Made by a program: the position numbers and the translations under genes
The notes under the pieces: generated by a model
Told to the model about the DNA's origin: nothing
Database searches by the model: none
What the model saw: only the letters and a program-made list of their open reading frames with translations
Shown here: positions 17,719-26,235 of the stretch, one piece after another
Position numbering within the stretch: the first letter of the stretch is position 1
Layout of the letters: the number at the start of each line of letters is the position of its first letter
Origin: Anaerotalea alkaliphila
GTDB lineage: Bacteria; Bacillota; Clostridia; Lachnospirales; Vallitaleaceae
Reading direction: 5' to 3'
Assembly: GCF_010179735.1 (NCBI RefSeq)
Contig: NZ_JAAEEH010000015.1
Coordinates: forward strand, 1-64,000
DNA: 64,000 nt

Positions 17719-18235
17719 AAGGATCCTTGTGGCCTACGGGTCCAAGCACGGGGCGACAGCGGAAATCGCGGAAAGGATTGGGGTTGTGCTGCGGCGGAGA
17801 GGGGAGCAGGTGGATGTCTTTCCGGCGCAGAAGGTCAAGGACCTTTCGCCCTACGGGCAGGTGGTCCTGGGGAGTTCCGTCTATATGGGCCTCTGGCGAA
17901 AGGGAGCCGCCGGGTTCTTGAAACGGAACGAAAAGGAATTGGGGAAGGTCCCCGTCTGGCTCTTCTCCAGCGGTCCCACCGGTCCGGGAGACCCGGAGAA
18001 GCTGCTGGAGGGTTGGCGCTATCCGGAATCCTTGCGGGCCGTGGTGGAACGGGTAGGGCCCAAGGGAACCGCCTGCTTCGGCGGCAAGCTGGATGCGGAA
18101 AAGATGAGCGCCTTCGAGCGGATGGTCATCAAGATGGTGAAGGCCCCGACGGGCGACTTCCGGGATTGGGAGGCCGTGGAGGCATGGGCGGAAGGGATCG
18201 CAGGCAATCAAGCGTTGGGGGGAAGTGGAAGATGA
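17711..18235 (+). CDS. Flavodoxin domain protein (HemG-like)
   Basis: In this 174-aa protein, VAYGSKHGATAEIAERI (residues 8-24) is the FMN phosphate-binding loop of the flavodoxin_5 group, which includes menaquinone-dependent protoporphyrinogen oxidase HemG. GSSVYMGLW is the second FMN-contact region. In anaerobes without heme synthesis, such proteins are generic flavodoxin-like electron carriers. It is translationally coupled on both sides, overlapping the macro gene by 8 bases and the AhpD-like gene by 4. Confidence 0.85.
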   Translation: MGERILVAYGSKHGATAEIAERIGVVLRRRGEQVDVFPAQKVKDLSPYGQVVLGSSVYMGLWRKGAAGFLKRNEKELGKVPVWLFSSGPTGPGDPEKLLEGWRYPESLRAVVERVGPKGTACFGGKLDAEKMSAFERMVIKMVKAPTGDFRDWEAVEAWAEGIAGNQALGGSGR

Positions 18236-18786
18236 GCCATATCAGGGAACCCCGCAGGATTCCACCGCCCCTCCGCTTGGGGATCTTCATCGCCGAAAAG
18301 GTGACGGGGAAACGGATGGAACCGGCCAGGATCCTTTCCTGGCATCCGAAGGCCGCCGTAAGCTCCGGCGTGCTTGAGGCGCTGGTCAGCCACAAGGAAA
18401 AGGGAATCAGCAAACGTCTGCTGCAGCTGGTCCGCATGCAGGTGTCCGTCATGGTCAATTGCAGCTTCTGCATCGACATGAATGGGAAGGAATTCGAGAA
18501 GCAGGGGATCACCACCGAAGAGGTGGAGGCGCTTCAAGGAAGAAGGAAATTGGAGGAGGTCCCCAGTTTTTCCCGGAGGGAAAGGGTCGCCCTCCAGTAC
18601 ACCCGGGAGCTCACCAGCACGCCGGCGGTGGGGAACGGGACGACCATCAGGAGGATGAAGCGGCATTTCGATGAAAAACAGTTCGTTGTCATCGTGTCGA
18701 CAATAGCCCAGGTGAACTATTGGGCAAGGCTGATCAAGGGATTGGGGGTGCCGCCGGCCGGGTTCAGGCCGGATTGTTCCCTTTGA
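18232..18786 (+). CDS. Carboxymuconolactone decarboxylase/AhpD-like protein
   Basis: In this 184-aa protein, the NCSFCIDMNG segment (CxxC near residue 79) is the AhpD-type thiol pair used in peroxidase recycling. The all-helical context and the downstream TIAQVNYWARL helix fit the family. The ATGA overlap with the flavodoxin stop indicates coupling, suggesting a small redox unit. No partner peroxiredoxin is seen in the window. Confidence 0.85.
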   Translation: MSHIREPRRIPPPLRLGIFIAEKVTGKRMEPARILSWHPKAAVSSGVLEALVSHKEKGISKRLLQLVRMQVSVMVNCSFCIDMNGKEFEKQGITTEEVEALQGRRKLEEVPSFSRRERVALQYTRELTSTPAVGNGTTIRRMKRHFDEKQFVVIVSTIAQVNYWARLIKGLGVPPAGFRPDCSL

Positions 18787-18799
18787 TCAGGACGTATTC

Positions 18800-19150
18800 T
18801 TGAAAGGGGTGTTGAGCCATGGAGAATACTATGGGGAGAACCGGCTGGACGCGTCGGCCCTGGTGGTCACAGTGAAGAACGGGCAGCGGGACCTGGTCCT
18901 GGAATATGATGGCACATGGCTTGCGTTGAAAGGACAGCCGGCGGACATCCTCCTGGCATTCGACGACGAGACGCCCTATGGCAAGGTGCTGGGCGCCCGG
19001 CCCCGGTATGACGAGGACGTCCAGACCGGAACCGTAGCCAAAGGCTTGCTGGACATCGCCGCCGGGGACAGGATCGACTACCTAAGCGACTACTACGCCT
19101 ACGACGGCAACTACGACAACAAGTATTGGACGCCGTCCATCACCGACTGA
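18800..19150 (+). pseudogene. Orphan C-terminal segment of a clostripain-like peptidase (probable remnant)
   Basis: This open frame of up to 116 codons has no in-frame ATG; the possible starts are TTG 18800, GTG 18809 or TTG 18812, with poor SD spacing. The end (DDETPYGKVLGARP, TVAKGLLDIAAGDRID, YLSDYYAYDGNY) resembles, from memory, the C-terminal domain of clostripain family (C11) peptidases. The catalytic His/Cys domain is absent. It is best read as a remnant of a larger gene or an unusual stand-alone domain. A search against the C11 family would decide. Confidence 0.45.
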
Positions 19151-19185
19151 GGCGGGAGGAAGCGGACGCGCAGTGGAGGATCCCT

Positions 19186-20040
19186 ATGATTTCTGTCAGG
19201 AACCTGTACCATTCTTACAGCAATGACGACAAGTACGCGGTGAAGGATGTGAGCTTCGAAGTCAAGGAGGGGGAGGTGTTCGGATTTCTGGGGCCTTCGG
19301 GAGCGGGCAAGTCGACCACACAGAACATCCTGACCGGCCTTCTGCAGCTGCAGAAGGGGGAAGTCGCTGTGGCAGGCTACAACATCAAGAAGATCGACAA
19401 CAGGATGTTCAACGAGATTGGCATGTCCTTCGAGGAATCCAACCTGTATGGCAAGATGACCGCCAAGGAGAATCTGGACTTTTACCGGAAGCTTTTTGAC
19501 GTGGAAACCAGGGACTCCATGGACCTCATCCGGATTGTGGGGTTGCAGGGCAAGGAAAACATCAGGACAAAGGAGTTTTCAAAGGGGATGAAGCACCGGC
19601 TCACCTTTGCCCGGTCCATGATCAACAACCCCCGCATCTGGTTTCTGGACGAGCCCACCACGGGGCTGGATCCGGCCATCGCTTCAGAGATCAAGGACAT
19701 CATCCGCGAGGAGAACAAGAAAGGCGTCACCGTATTCCTGACCACCCACAACATGTACATTGCCGACGAACTGTGCGATCGGGTCGCCTTCATCGTGGAT
19801 GGGGAAATCAGGCTGATCGACTCTCCGAAAAGCCTGAAGCTGGCCTATGGAGACAAGCTGGTGGATGTGGAGTACATCAAGGACGGCAAAGTCCTCAAGG
19901 AAACCTTCTCCACGGTCATGGAGGAGGACAAGCAAAGGCTTATCCGGGTCATAGGCAGCCATGACATCCAGACCATGCACACAAAGGAAGCGACCCTTGA
20001 AGAGATTTTCATCAAGGTGACGGGAAGGGGCCTGGTGTGA
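19186..20040 (+). CDS. ABC transporter ATP-binding protein
   Basis: This 284-aa protein has Walker A GPSGAGKST near residue 38, an LSGG-equivalent EFSKGMKHRL, Walker B IWFLDEPTTGLDP and switch His in TTHN. The C-terminal ~70 residues resemble the extra domain of DRR/NatA-type exporters. The signature motif reads FSKGM, not LSGGQ, as is common in this subfamily. The start at 19186 has GTGGAGG. The following two permease genes are adjacent (1- and 18-base gaps), giving a complete exporter. The substrate is unknown. Confidence 0.93.
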   Translation: MISVRNLYHSYSNDDKYAVKDVSFEVKEGEVFGFLGPSGAGKSTTQNILTGLLQLQKGEVAVAGYNIKKIDNRMFNEIGMSFEESNLYGKMTAKENLDFYRKLFDVETRDSMDLIRIVGLQGKENIRTKEFSKGMKHRLTFARSMINNPRIWFLDEPTTGLDPAIASEIKDIIREENKKGVTVFLTTHNMYIADELCDRVAFIVDGEIRLIDSPKSLKLAYGDKLVDVEYIKDGKVLKETFSTVMEEDKQRLIRVIGSHDIQTMHTKEATLEEIFIKVTGRGLV

Positions 20041-20041
20041 G

Positions 20042-21157
20042 ATGAAATTGTGGCACAGTTTCAAGAAGGAATTGAAATTGGCGTCGAAGGGCATGTACTT
20101 CTACATAGAGGTGGGCGTTGCGGTGGTGATGCTTCTGGTCCTGCTCCTCTTCGTGCCCAAGGAATTGGACGGACGGCACGATGAATATCTGTATTTGGAC
20201 CTGCCCCAGGGGGCCAAGGAACTTTACCTGGAGAAAATCAGGTCGGAGGACCTGGATGGACAGGAAGAGTCTGTCACGCTGAAGCAAGGCGGTCGAATGA
20301 TTTCCGCCAGAAAGTTTGTGTTGGAGGATGTGCGGCTGTACGTGCTGGAGGACAGGGAGGCGGTCATAAGATACGCTGAAGAGGAGCGGGAGGTGGCAGT
20401 TGTGGTTGCCTTGGATCCGGACGATGGACTGGCGTATACCTATTATCTGCAGGGCTATGAATCGGAGAAGCTTCGCAACCTTTACCTGATCTTCTACAAC
20501 AAGGTCGTCTCCATGGAGGAAATTGAGGCGTTTTTTGATGATGTCGAGGTCAGGACGCTGGAAGGCAATCCCCAGATGTTGAATGACAGGGAAAACCTCT
20601 TGCCGCCATTCCTAACCTTCAACGGCAGCCTTATGGGACTGTTCATCCTTGCCGCATATGTGTTTTTGGACAAGCAGGAGGGCGTCGTCAAGGCCTACGC
20701 CGTCACAGCGGCTTCCGTATGGCAGTATCTCATGAGCAAGGTGGGGGTGATCCTCTTCGCCTCCGTCCTCACCAGCATCATCCTGGTGGCGCCTGTCATG
20801 GGGACTGGACCGAACTATCCTCTGTTGCTGGTGTTCCTTGCGGCTTCGGGATTTTTCGCATCCGCACTCGGTCTGGTGCTCACCAGCTTCTACAGGGACA
20901 TCGAACAGGCTTTCGGAGCCCTGTACATCCTGATCATGGTTTTGATCCTGCCCAACATCGCCTATTTCACTCCCAGTTGGGAGCCTGCCTGGTTGAAAGC
21001 CATACCGTCCCATGCCATGCTGGAGAGCTTCAAGGAAATCATTCTGGACAGGGGAGACATGGGATACGTGCTGGGAGCATCGGCTGGATTCCTGGCAGCT
21101 GGAGCGGTTCTGTTCCTGTTCGCAAACCACAGGTTCAAGAAAACACTGACGCTTTGA
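20042..21157 (+). CDS. ABC-2 type exporter permease
   Basis: In this 371-aa protein, one N-terminal membrane helix (about 22-40) is followed by a ~170-residue extracytoplasmic region, then five to six hydrophobic segments from about residue 195. This is the ABC-2 permease pattern. It begins one base after the ATP-binding gene and pairs with the next permease. No substrate clue. Confidence 0.88.
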   Translation: MKLWHSFKKELKLASKGMYFYIEVGVAVVMLLVLLLFVPKELDGRHDEYLYLDLPQGAKELYLEKIRSEDLDGQEESVTLKQGGRMISARKFVLEDVRLYVLEDREAVIRYAEEEREVAVVVALDPDDGLAYTYYLQGYESEKLRNLYLIFYNKVVSMEEIEAFFDDVEVRTLEGNPQMLNDRENLLPPFLTFNGSLMGLFILAAYVFLDKQEGVVKAYAVTAASVWQYLMSKVGVILFASVLTSIILVAPVMGTGPNYPLLLVFLAASGFFASALGLVLTSFYRDIEQAFGALYILIMVLILPNIAYFTPSWEPAWLKAIPSHAMLESFKEIILDRGDMGYVLGASAGFLAAGAVLFLFANHRFKKTLTL

Positions 21158-21175
21158 CGGAGGGAGGGAAAAGGC

Positions 21176-22177
21176 ATGCTTGGAAAGGTATTCGTCCTGT
21201 TCAAAAGGGACCTGAAGGTGGGGCTGCGGGACTTCATCTCCCTATACATCATCGTTTTTCCGGTGCTATTTGCCCTTGTCATCAACATCTTCATCCCAGG
21301 AATCAACGAAACCACGGTGAACCTGGCCCTGCTGGAGGGGGAAAACCTGGAGCAGGCAGCCTACTTGGACAACTTTGCCGATGTGGAGCTCTTCGACAGT
21401 GAGGAGGCCATGGAGGAAAGGCTTCGGAAACGGGACAACATCATAGGGATCCTGCCCGGAGAAAGCGGGTATGTGCTTGCGACCCAGGGAAATGAGCCGG
21501 AGTCCGTCGTGGAATACGCAAAGGCGCTGGTCACCTATCACGCTTTCGGTGTTACGGTCCAGGACACGAGAGGGGAGATTGTGGACTTCGGTCGGACGAT
21601 GCCGCCTCTGAAAAGGATGCTGGTGGCCTGGGCGGTGCTGTTTGCGTCCGTGCTGGGGGGCATGCTGATTGCCATCAGCATTGTGGAGGAGAAGGTGGAC
21701 AACACAATCAGTGCGGTGAACGTAACCCCCCTATCCCGGGGCGGCTTCATCCTGGGGAAAAGCCTGATTGGCATCCTGGTGCCTGTGGCCGGTACCGTAC
21801 TCCTGCTGGGTGCAACCGGTTTTGCCGGTGTGAACCTCGGACAGGTGATCCTGTTGCTCCTGACGCTGTCCCTCATCAGCGTCCTCATCGGATTCATCCA
21901 AGGAATCAACAACGACGACATCATGAATGCGGCGGCCAGCATCAAGATCCTGTTCCTTCCCCTGTTCGCTTCCGTGGCCGCGGTGGAGGTTATGGGGGAA
22001 AGATGGCAGTTCCTGTTCTACTGGATTCCTTTCTATTGGGTATACAAGGGCATCAGGGAAGTGTTGGCGGATAGCGCCAGCTGGGGAGACGTGCTCCTGT
22101 ATGCGGGCATAGTGGCTGTCATCGGGGGTGTGGTCTACGCGGTGCTGGCTCCAAGGATCAGAAAAGGATTGGAGTGA
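21176..22177 (+). CDS. ABC-2 type exporter permease
   Basis: This 333-aa protein has a membrane helix at about 22-42, an external segment to about 140, then five or six helices, including the ABC-2 segment IVEEKVDNTISAVNVTPLSRG preceding transmembrane segments. It forms the second membrane half of the exporter encoded by the two preceding genes. The SOUL gene follows 10 bases later and may be cotranscribed. Confidence 0.88.
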   Translation: MLGKVFVLFKRDLKVGLRDFISLYIIVFPVLFALVINIFIPGINETTVNLALLEGENLEQAAYLDNFADVELFDSEEAMEERLRKRDNIIGILPGESGYVLATQGNEPESVVEYAKALVTYHAFGVTVQDTRGEIVDFGRTMPPLKRMLVAWAVLFASVLGGMLIAISIVEEKVDNTISAVNVTPLSRGGFILGKSLIGILVPVAGTVLLLGATGFAGVNLGQVILLLLTLSLISVLIGFIQGINNDDIMNAAASIKILFLPLFASVAAVEVMGERWQFLFYWIPFYWVYKGIREVLADSASWGDVLLYAGIVAVIGGVVYAVLAPRIRKGLE

Positions 22178-22187
22178 GGTGAAGCAT

Positions 22188-22706
22188 ATGTCCAAATATG
22201 AAACGCCGGAATACCAGGTGGTGCTGCAGGAGGAGCCTTTCGAGCTCCGCAGGTATTCCGACTTCCTCGTGGTGGAGTATGAGAATGAAGCCGACCCCTT
22301 CAGCAGCAATGGGTTCGGGACACTCTTCCGCTACATCGGCAGCGACAATGCGGAAAGACAAAAAATCAGCATGACGGTGCCCGTCCTGGAAGAGATGAGC
22401 GGGGAGGGAAAGAAGATGGCCTTCGTTGTTCCCAAGGAACATTGGGAGCAGGTGCCTAGGCCCAACAATCCGTACCTGCACATCAGGGCCTTTGACAGCG
22501 GCACGTTCGCAGCCATCCGCTACGGCGGACTGTCGAACAGGAGCAAGGAGAAGGAGAAGCTGCAGCTTCTGGAGGCATGGATGGTAGATAAGGGCTTCCG
22601 GCAGCGTTCAAGCGCCATGCTGGCGTTCTACGACGCGCCCTTCGTGCCCCCCATGTTCCGCAGAAACGAAATCCTGGTCCAGGTGGAGGAAATGCATGGA
22701 GAATGA
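22188..22706 (+). CDS. SOUL/HBP family heme-binding-like protein
   Basis: This 172-aa protein matches the SOUL family: it starts ETPEYQVVLQEEPFELRRY and has ISMTVPVLEE and an FYDAPFVP end. These proteins bind heme or related hydrophobic ligands in a beta-barrel; function in bacteria is poorly defined. It has no signal peptide. It sits 10 bases after the exporter permease. Its 3' end overlaps a short DUF1801-like remnant. Confidence 0.85.
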   Translation: MSKYETPEYQVVLQEEPFELRRYSDFLVVEYENEADPFSSNGFGTLFRYIGSDNAERQKISMTVPVLEEMSGEGKKMAFVVPKEHWEQVPRPNNPYLHIRAFDSGTFAAIRYGGLSNRSKEKEKLQLLEAWMVDKGFRQRSSAMLAFYDAPFVPPMFRRNEILVQVEEMHGE

Positions 22707-22863
22707 TGGAAAAGTTGAGACGATCGAAAGGTTCGCGGACAGGCTGGCGGGCTACAAGATCTCCAAGGGCGCAATCCGGTTGCCTAAAGAGGTGCCTTTG
22801 GATGCGGACCTCATCCAGGAGATTGTGAGATACAATCTTGAAAAAAACCGCCAAGTCCGTTAG
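22696..22863 (+). pseudogene. C-terminal fragment of a DUF1801 (YdhG-like) protein
   Basis: This 55-codon open frame starts inside the end of the SOUL gene. Its product GYKISKGAIRLPKEVPLDADL followed by [12 protein letters not shown] closely follows the last ~40 residues of DUF1801 proteins (typically 110-140 aa), but the N-terminal two thirds are missing. It could be a translated short protein or a relic. An apparent N-terminal DUF1801 piece lies at 44317. Confidence 0.55.
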
Positions 22864-22919
22864 GATGGGAGAAACGGCCTGCCAACGGTCCGAAAAACAA
22901 AAACGATTGGAGAACGAAA

Positions 22920-23264
22920 ATGAACGAACTGCCAAATTGCCCGAAATGCAACTCGCCCTATACCTACCAGGACGGAAACCTGCTGGTCTGCCCCGAATGC
23001 GGCCATGAATGGTCCCCGGAAACGGAAGCATCCGAAGAAGCGGAGGGGCTGGTGGTCCGGGATGCCAACAACAACATCCTGCACGACGGGGACTCCGTGA
23101 CCATCATCAAGGACTTGAAGGTGAAGGGAAGCGCTTCCGACCTGAAGATGGGGACAAGGGTCAAGAACATCCGTCTGGTGGAGGGGGACCACAATATCGA
23201 CTGCAAGATCGACGGCTTCGGCGCCATGAAACTGAAGTCGGAGTTCGTCAAGAAACTGAGCTGA
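22920..23264 (+). CDS. yjdM: Zinc-ribbon protein YjdM (PhnA family)
   Basis: In this 114-aa protein, the N-terminal zinc ribbon CPKC...CPEC (residues 8-11 and 25-28) and the C-terminal domain ([39 protein letters not shown]) give a full-length match to YjdM, formerly called PhnA. Its role is unclear; the older link with phosphonate use is not firmly established. It lies 18 bases upstream of the SLH/GH18 gene. Confidence 0.93.
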   Translation: MNELPNCPKCNSPYTYQDGNLLVCPECGHEWSPETEASEEAEGLVVRDANNNILHDGDSVTIIKDLKVKGSASDLKMGTRVKNIRLVEGDHNIDCKIDGFGAMKLKSEFVKKLS

Positions 23265-23281
23265 AGTTAGGAGGTGTTTCC

Positions 23282-24976
23282 ATGAAAAGAACGGCGGTCT
23301 GCATCCTTGTGAGCCTTTCCCTGCTGGTTGCCGTCCTGCCGGCCGGGGTTTCCGCCGTTACCCGCTATTCCGACGTGCCTGGGGGGAACTGGTCGGAGGA
23401 ATATGTGGATGCGGCAAGCAGGTACGGACTGATGCAGGGCACAGGAGGCGACAGTTTCGGATTCGGTCGGCCGGTGACGAAGGCGGAGTTCGTGACGATC
23501 CTGTGCCGCATGTTCCAGTGGGAGCCGGTGGAGCCGCCGACGCCTTCCTATCCGGATGTGGCCCGGGGGCAATGGCATTACCCTTATGTGGAGACCGCGC
23601 TGGCAAACGGCGTCGTGGAGAAGACTCCGACTTTCAACCCCGACGCTCCAATCCTCCGGGAGGAAATGGCGGTGATGCTGGTGCGGGCCTTCGGATACCA
23701 GGGGATCGCCGGGAACGCCGCGCGCTACGGCCATCCCTTTGCGGATGTTTCGGACAATGCCGGATACATCACCGTCGCCTATGACATCGGCATGATCCGG
23801 GGCACCGGCGCCACGACCTTTGCGCCCAAAAGCACCGCGAAGCGGGAGGAAGCGGCGGCGATGCTGGTGCGGGTCTACGAGAAGCGGAAAAGCCCGACAA
23901 CCTGGTTCCACGGGTTCTATGCTTTTTCCTCCTTCGGCCAGCGGGAGCTGACGGGGGAGATGGATGCGGTCAGCGCAGGCTGGAGCCAGATGGGCTTCGA
24001 CCCCGAAGAGGGGGCGTTGCTGGACACCACCGGCAGGAGCGGCAACGAGTGGCGTGTTCCGGATTCCTACGAAGACATCACCGGCTACCTGGAGACCAAC
24101 GGCACGCCGCTCAAGTTGAACGTCTTCATGGACGCCAGAAGGAACGTGACGCTTCCCGACGGAAGCAACACGAATATGGGGAAAGCCATCCTGTTGGATC
24201 CGGTCCAACGCACCCAGGCGGTCCAGGCAATCCTGGAGGAGCTGGCCCGGACCTACGAGGCTGCGGGAAGGAACCCCTACAGCGGCGTGACGGTGGACTT
24301 TGAAGGACTGCGGGGCGGGGAAATGAAGGAAGGGTACAACGCCTTCCTGGAGGAGCTGGCCGCAGGACTTGCCTCCACGGGAAAAACCTTGTATGTCATG
24401 GTGCATCCGGCGGTCTGGAATTCCCCCTATTTCGACGGTTACGATTACCGGACCATCGGCCGTCTGGCGGACAAGGTGGTCCTGATGGCACACGACTACC
24501 AGCCGACCTCCCTCCAGGGTTATGAAGGGACCGCCTGGCACAGGAACGCAGCGCTGACACCCATCGGCCAGGTGTATTATGCACTCCGGGCGGTCACCGA
24601 CCCCATCACCGGCGTGGAGGACAGGGAAAAGGTCGCGCTGGCCATCAGCTTCACGAGCATTGCATGGACGGTCTCCGACGGTCTCCTGGTCAGCGGCACG
24701 CCGGTCCAGGTCGCCACACCCACGGTGTACAGCCGTCTTACGGCGCCGGGAACGGTCATGGGATATTCGGAAGTCTACAGGAATCCGTACATCACCTACC
24801 GAACGGAGAGCGGGACGGAGATTTTCCTCTGGTATGAGGACGGGCGCAGCGTCCGGGACAAGGTGCAGTTGGCCAAGATGTTCGGAATCCGGGGCGTCTC
24901 CTTCTGGCGGCTGGGCCTGGTGCCGGACTACCCGGATGGAGGGCTTCACTACGATGTCATGGAAGCCTGGAAGTGA
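23282..24976 (+). CDS. SLH-domain glycoside hydrolase family 18-like protein
   Basis: This 564-aa secreted protein has a signal peptide (about 1-25), three SLH repeats (about 28-200; each with a YPDVARGQWHYPYV-like start) that anchor to secondary cell-wall polymers, then a GH18 TIM barrel. The barrel motif GVTVDFEGLRG (near residue 338) holds the acidic catalytic Glu region as in YaaH/spore-cortex-type GH18 proteins, and WYEDGRSVRDKVQLAKMFGIRG is the usual C-terminal block. It is probably a peptidoglycan- or polysaccharide-acting enzyme on the cell surface. The SD AGGAGGT precedes the start. Confidence 0.9.
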   Translation: MKRTAVCILVSLSLLVAVLPAGVSAVTRYSDVPGGNWSEEYVDAASRYGLMQGTGGDSFGFGRPVTKAEFVTILCRMFQWEPVEPPTPSYPDVARGQWHYPYVETALANGVVEKTPTFNPDAPILREEMAVMLVRAFGYQGIAGNAARYGHPFADVSDNAGYITVAYDIGMIRGTGATTFAPKSTAKREEAAAMLVRVYEKRKSPTTWFHGFYAFSSFGQRELTGEMDAVSAGWSQMGFDPEEGALLDTTGRSGNEWRVPDSYEDITGYLETNGTPLKLNVFMDARRNVTLPDGSNTNMGKAILLDPVQRTQAVQAILEELARTYEAAGRNPYSGVTVDFEGLRGGEMKEGYNAFLEELAAGLASTGKTLYVMVHPAVWNSPYFDGYDYRTIGRLADKVVLMAHDYQPTSLQGYEGTAWHRNAALTPIGQVYYALRAVTDPITGVEDREKVALAISFTSIAWTVSDGLLVSGTPVQVATPTVYSRLTAPGTVMGYSEVYRNPYITYRTESGTEIFLWYEDGRSVRDKVQLAKMFGIRGVSFWRLGLVPDYPDGGLHYDVMEAWK

Positions 24977-24979
24977 AGC

Positions 24980-25024
24980 AACGCAAACAGGGCCGGTCCT
25001 TATTGGACCGGCCCTGTTTGCGTT
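24980..25024. terminator. Bidirectional hairpin between convergent genes
   Basis: A perfect 20-bp stem (AACGCAAACAGGGCCGGTCC) with a 5-nt loop lies between the GH18 gene and the HlyD gene. The T tract is weak, but the stem is very stable. Confidence 0.85.
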
Positions 25025-25034
25025 CAGTGGGACA

Positions 25035-26219
25035 TCAATGGGAGAGGGGGATTTCCACCAGCGCCTGCATCCCGGACTTCCAGGTGCCTTGCTGGTCGTC
25101 GATGGCCACCTTGAGCTTGACGGCGGTCCGGCCGCTTTCAGCCACCGACTGCTGGTCCTTGGGGACATAGGCGCTCTGGAGGCCGATGTGGACCACCCTG
25201 CCGGACAATTCCCGCCCCTGGGGGCCCGCCAGGACCTTCAGCTCCTGGTTGTAGACGACCCTTTCCAGGTGCTCCACGGGCAGATGGCAGAGGACATACA
25301 CCTCCCCCGCCGCGGCGATGTCGGCGATGCAGGCCCCCGGATTGACCATGTCGCCGACGGTATGGTTCCTGCTGACGACGGTGCCTGACTCCGGTGCCAG
25401 GATGGTGTGCCGGGTCAGCCAGCTTTCGGCCTGGGCCAGCTGGGCCTTGGCCTGCTCCAGCTCCGCCCGGGCCATTTCCAGCGCCTGGGGCGTAGGGCCG
25501 CTCTCCAGCAGCGCCAGCTGGGACTTGGCCATGTCCACGTTCGCCACAGCCGCCTTGATGGCTTGGGCGGTGGAGCCGGACCTGAGGAGCTGGAGCTGCT
25601 GGCGGCTGTTTTCCAGCTGGTGCTGGGCCACGGCCAGCTGGGAGGCGGCGGCGTCCAGGCGGTGGCTGGCGTTGTCAGCCTCGACCCGGGTGCCCACCCC
25701 TTCCTCGTACAGGTAGAGCAGGTCGTCGCGCTGCCGTTCCAGGAATTCCAGGTTGGCCTGGGCTGCATCCACCCCTTCCAAGGCGATGGCCTCCCCGGTT
25801 TCCGCCTGGGCGATCTGCTCCTGCCGGTTCCCGGCGCGCAGCAGTTCCACCTGGGCCTGGGCGGCACGGACCTGGGCTTGGGCCTGGGCCAACTGTTCGG
25901 GGCGGGCTCCTGCCAAGAGTTCACCCAGACGGGCTTGGCGCATCTTCACGATGGCCTCCATCTGTCCTGCCGCATGCCGTGCGTCCGTGTCATCAACCAC
26001 CGCCAGGACCTCCCCTTTTTCCACGGTCTCCCCCATTCCCTTTTCCATCCGCACAAGCTGGCCCTGGACGGTGGCAGTCACCGGATGGATGTTGTTCTGG
26101 ATGTCTCCCGCAAGCACCAGGGTGTCCCGGTCCGGTGCGCAGCTGGCGACGGATAGGCCTGTCAGGACCGCAAGTATCCCCGGAATCAGGGTGTTCCGGA
26201 AACGATTCCTTTCTTCCAT
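25035..26219 (-). CDS. HlyD/EmrA-type membrane fusion lipoprotein
   Basis: This 394-aa protein has an N-terminal helix ending in a lipobox-like VASC (Cys about 27), a biotinyl-lipoyl half motif, a long Ala/Gln/Glu coiled-coil hairpin (about 85-255, e.g. GARPEQLAQAQAQVRAAQAQ), then lipoyl and beta-barrel domains. It is the periplasmic-adaptor-like component that in Gram-positive bacteria works with ABC exporters. It is last in a minus-strand operon after the ATPase and permease (16-base gap), so it belongs to that exporter. Confidence 0.9.
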   Translation of the reverse strand: MEERNRFRNTLIPGILAVLTGLSVASCAPDRDTLVLAGDIQNNIHPVTATVQGQLVRMEKGMGETVEKGEVLAVVDDTDARHAAGQMEAIVKMRQARLGELLAGARPEQLAQAQAQVRAAQAQVELLRAGNRQEQIAQAETGEAIALEGVDAAQANLEFLERQRDDLLYLYEEGVGTRVEADNASHRLDAAASQLAVAQHQLENSRQQLQLLRSGSTAQAIKAAVANVDMAKSQLALLESGPTPQALEMARAELEQAKAQLAQAESWLTRHTILAPESGTVVSRNHTVGDMVNPGACIADIAAAGEVYVLCHLPVEHLERVVYNQELKVLAGPQGRELSGRVVHIGLQSAYVPKDQQSVAESGRTAVKLKVAIDDQQGTWKSGMQALVEIPLSH

Positions 26220-26235
26220 GGTTTCACCTCCCGGG

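Noticed and set aside
23267-25168. 633-codon minus-strand open frame
   Set aside because: Antisense to the SLH/GH18 gene and crossing a terminator; no recognisable motif.
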